From Gammaproteobacteria bacterium (GTDB taxonomy: Bacteria > Pseudomonadota > Gammaproteobacteria > Pseudomonadales > Pseudohongiellaceae), in the NCBI GenBank assembly GCA_002711845.1, contig PASF01000013.1, positions 1 through 64,000 on the forward strand: DNA of 64,000 bases, in the 5' to 3' direction. Position numbers and translations under genes: made by a program. This document shows positions 63,200-64,000 of this stretch, piece by piece. Below the pieces are notes generated by a model that searched no databases, had not been told where the DNA came from, and saw only the letters and a list, made by a program, of their open reading frames with translations. How positions within the stretch are numbered: position 1 is the stretch's first letter; every line of letters starts with the position of its first letter.

Positions 63200-63424
63200 C
63201 TATTGCAGGACAATCGTCTGCGCTTCATCAATCTGTAATATTAGGCTGATAGGATGCCTTCATCGGTAGCGCAGAGCGACGCTCTGTGGCTCCGAATGAC
63301 AAGGTAATGACTCTTCGTGGAAGGTGAGTGATTAGCGTCGTCAGGTTTCAAACCGATTAATAGTAATGGTTTTCTTCATGTTGAACCGGGTCCTTCCTGA
63401 CTGCAGGAAAGCCCCGGTTTTTTT
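63200..63424 (+). ncRNA. Candidate small RNA or structured 3' end, with intrinsic terminator
   Basis: This 308-base gap contains no coding sequence but has an RNA-like layout. A hairpin CAGAGC-GAC-GCTCTG lies at 63272-63286. The block GGTTT (63344-63348) can pair with AAACC (63350-63354), and the same AAACC can pair with GGTTT at 63369-63373, two mutually exclusive stems. The terminator at 63384-63424 follows. The 5' end is unknown; TAATAT (63236-63241) and TAGGAT (63250-63255) are weak -10 candidates without a matching -35. It may instead be the 3' UTR of the lipoprotein gene. Confidence 0.4.
63384..63424 (+). terminator. Rho-independent terminator, two-tier hairpin
   Basis: AACCGGG (63384-63390) pairs with CCCGGTT (63413-63419), and inside it TTCCTG pairs with CAGGAA around ACTG. 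It is followed by a T-run (63418-63424). It is oriented for the plus strand; the minus-strand reading has no T-run. Confidence 0.88.
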
Positions 63425-63475
63425 AGTTCCGCTTCCTGCGGCAAAGAACCAGTGACCGGCAGGATCCAACGCCTC

Positions 63476-63886
63476 TCAGAACGATGCGCCGAGTTTTCGG
63501 ATGCCGGCCAGTATCTGCCGGCAGGTAATCTGACCGACCAGTTGATTGCTGTCAGAGACGACCGGTCGACGCCGCTGGCCTTTGGCCAGCATGTCGGTGG
63601 CCACATTGATGATATCGTCGCTGATGCGGGCAGAATTGATATTTTCGGTAATCATGTGCTCTTGCACAAGCCCGACAGTCCCCTGACTGTAGGTTGCGTC
63701 CAGAATGCCGCGCAGACAATCAAGTTCCGACAGGATGCCCAGCAGGGTGCCGTCTTCGGCGACCACGCACACGCCTGAAACGCGATTATGGGTGATCAGG
63801 TCAACAGCCTCAATCAAAGACGCATTCGGTGCAATTGTTACCGGCTTTTCCTGCATGTAATCTTTAAGATCGACTGAGCGCAACAT
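63476..63886 (-). CDS. CBS-domain pair protein
   Basis: 136 aa, essentially two CBS domains: LKDYMQEKPVTIAPNASLIE, RVSGVCVVAEDGTLLGILSE, VGLVQEHMITENINSARISD and RRPVVSDSNQLVGQITCRQI. Stand-alone CBS proteins bind adenine nucleotides (AMP, ATP or SAM) and act as energy sensors for partner proteins; the partner is unknown. ATG 63886 follows AGAAGG at five bases. The 114 bases upstream to the window end are AT-rich and probably hold its promoter, but I see no certain -35/-10 pair. Confidence 0.82.
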   Translation of the reverse strand: MLRSVDLKDYMQEKPVTIAPNASLIEAVDLITHNRVSGVCVVAEDGTLLGILSELDCLRGILDATYSQGTVGLVQEHMITENINSARISDDIINVATDMLAKGQRRRPVVSDSNQLVGQITCRQILAGIRKLGASF

Positions 63887-64000
63887 AAAAACCTTCTCTT
63901 ATTATTTTGAATGAAGCGTCCGAGGCCGCTCGTTTAACGTCAGCTAACGATGACGGGCTGCGTCATTGAGTGCTTTGTTGTTTGATTTTATGGATTTTTA

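Noticed and set aside
63452-63778. Plus-strand open frame of 108 codons near the right end
   Set aside because: It is antisense to the CBS-domain gene, starts after a terminator without a promoter and has no domain.
1-64000. Toxin-antitoxin, CRISPR, prophage, insertion sequence or restriction genes
   Set aside because: None of their protein families, spaced repeats or terminal inverted repeats were seen. The SMI1-like gene alone is not evidence for a toxin system.

Overview
The window looks like a chromosomal segment of a marine or aquatic gammaproteobacterium. The ribosomal and housekeeping genes are of the Pseudomonas-like gammaproteobacterial type: the order is tuf, the S10, spc and alpha operons with rpmJ after secY, then uvrA divergent from ssb. 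The accessory genes (TonB receptor, type II secretion, PQQ dehydrogenase, PHM-like copper enzyme, persulfide dioxygenase) suit an aerobic heterotroph with an elaborate envelope. I cannot fix the genus from sequence reading alone. I see no tRNA, rRNA, CRISPR, prophage or insertion sequence, and base composition seems even throughout.

Layout. 1-98 is the 3' end of tuf with a strong terminator. 191-14346 is one uninterrupted, co-oriented ribosomal block: promoter, rpsJ to rpsQ (S10 operon), rplN to rpmJ (spc, with secY), and rpsM to rplQ (alpha, with rpoA), closed by a terminator. 14457-22175 is a glycerol-3-phosphate neighbourhood: an AGT-type aminotransferase, then a minus-strand cluster glpK / histidine phosphatase / DUF1499 protein / divergent LspA-like protein, facing glpD and a short PlsB-type acyltransferase. 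22240-25896 holds small units: SMI1-like protein with a secreted methyltransferase, a carboxylesterase, a DUF2214 protein with a glutaredoxin, and a TetR regulator. 26180-34815 holds a three-domain copper/heme exoenzyme, a beta-lactamase-fold hydrolase, a glycosyltransferase and FkbM methyltransferase pair, two secreted or lipidated proteins, a secreted esterase, and a persulfide dioxygenase-rhodanese fusion. 35094-51121 is an envelope-export block: a beta-helix-like lipoprotein, a TonB-dependent receptor, and a complete gspC-to-gspN type II secretion operon. 51155-56673 carries pxpBCA (5-oxoprolinase), a SIMPL protein and a lipoprotein PQQ dehydrogenase fused to cytochrome c. 56637-63886 carries uvrA, ssb, an RmlD-like protein, moeA, a TPR-like lipoprotein, a candidate small RNA and a CBS-domain protein.

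How the genes work together. GlpK makes glycerol-3-phosphate, GlpD oxidises it to DHAP, and the PlsB-like enzyme can acylate it, so the divergent glp cluster is a compact switch between catabolism and phospholipid synthesis. The most intriguing unit is the lipoprotein / TonB receptor / T2SS run. The lipoprotein is the only one here with aspartate directly after the lipid-bearing cysteine, the arrangement known from pullulanase, which is carried to the cell surface by T2SS. This suggests, but does not prove, a surface lipoprotein and receptor pair served by the adjacent secretion machine.

Other points of interest are the thioredoxin-like / cytochrome c / PHM-like fusion behind a perfect palindrome, an LspA-like protein that keeps the catalytic aspartates but lacks the N-terminal motif, an RmlD-like protein lacking the catalytic lysine, tRNA-like boxes between rpsJ and rplC, and a terminator-ended RNA candidate near 63.3 kb.
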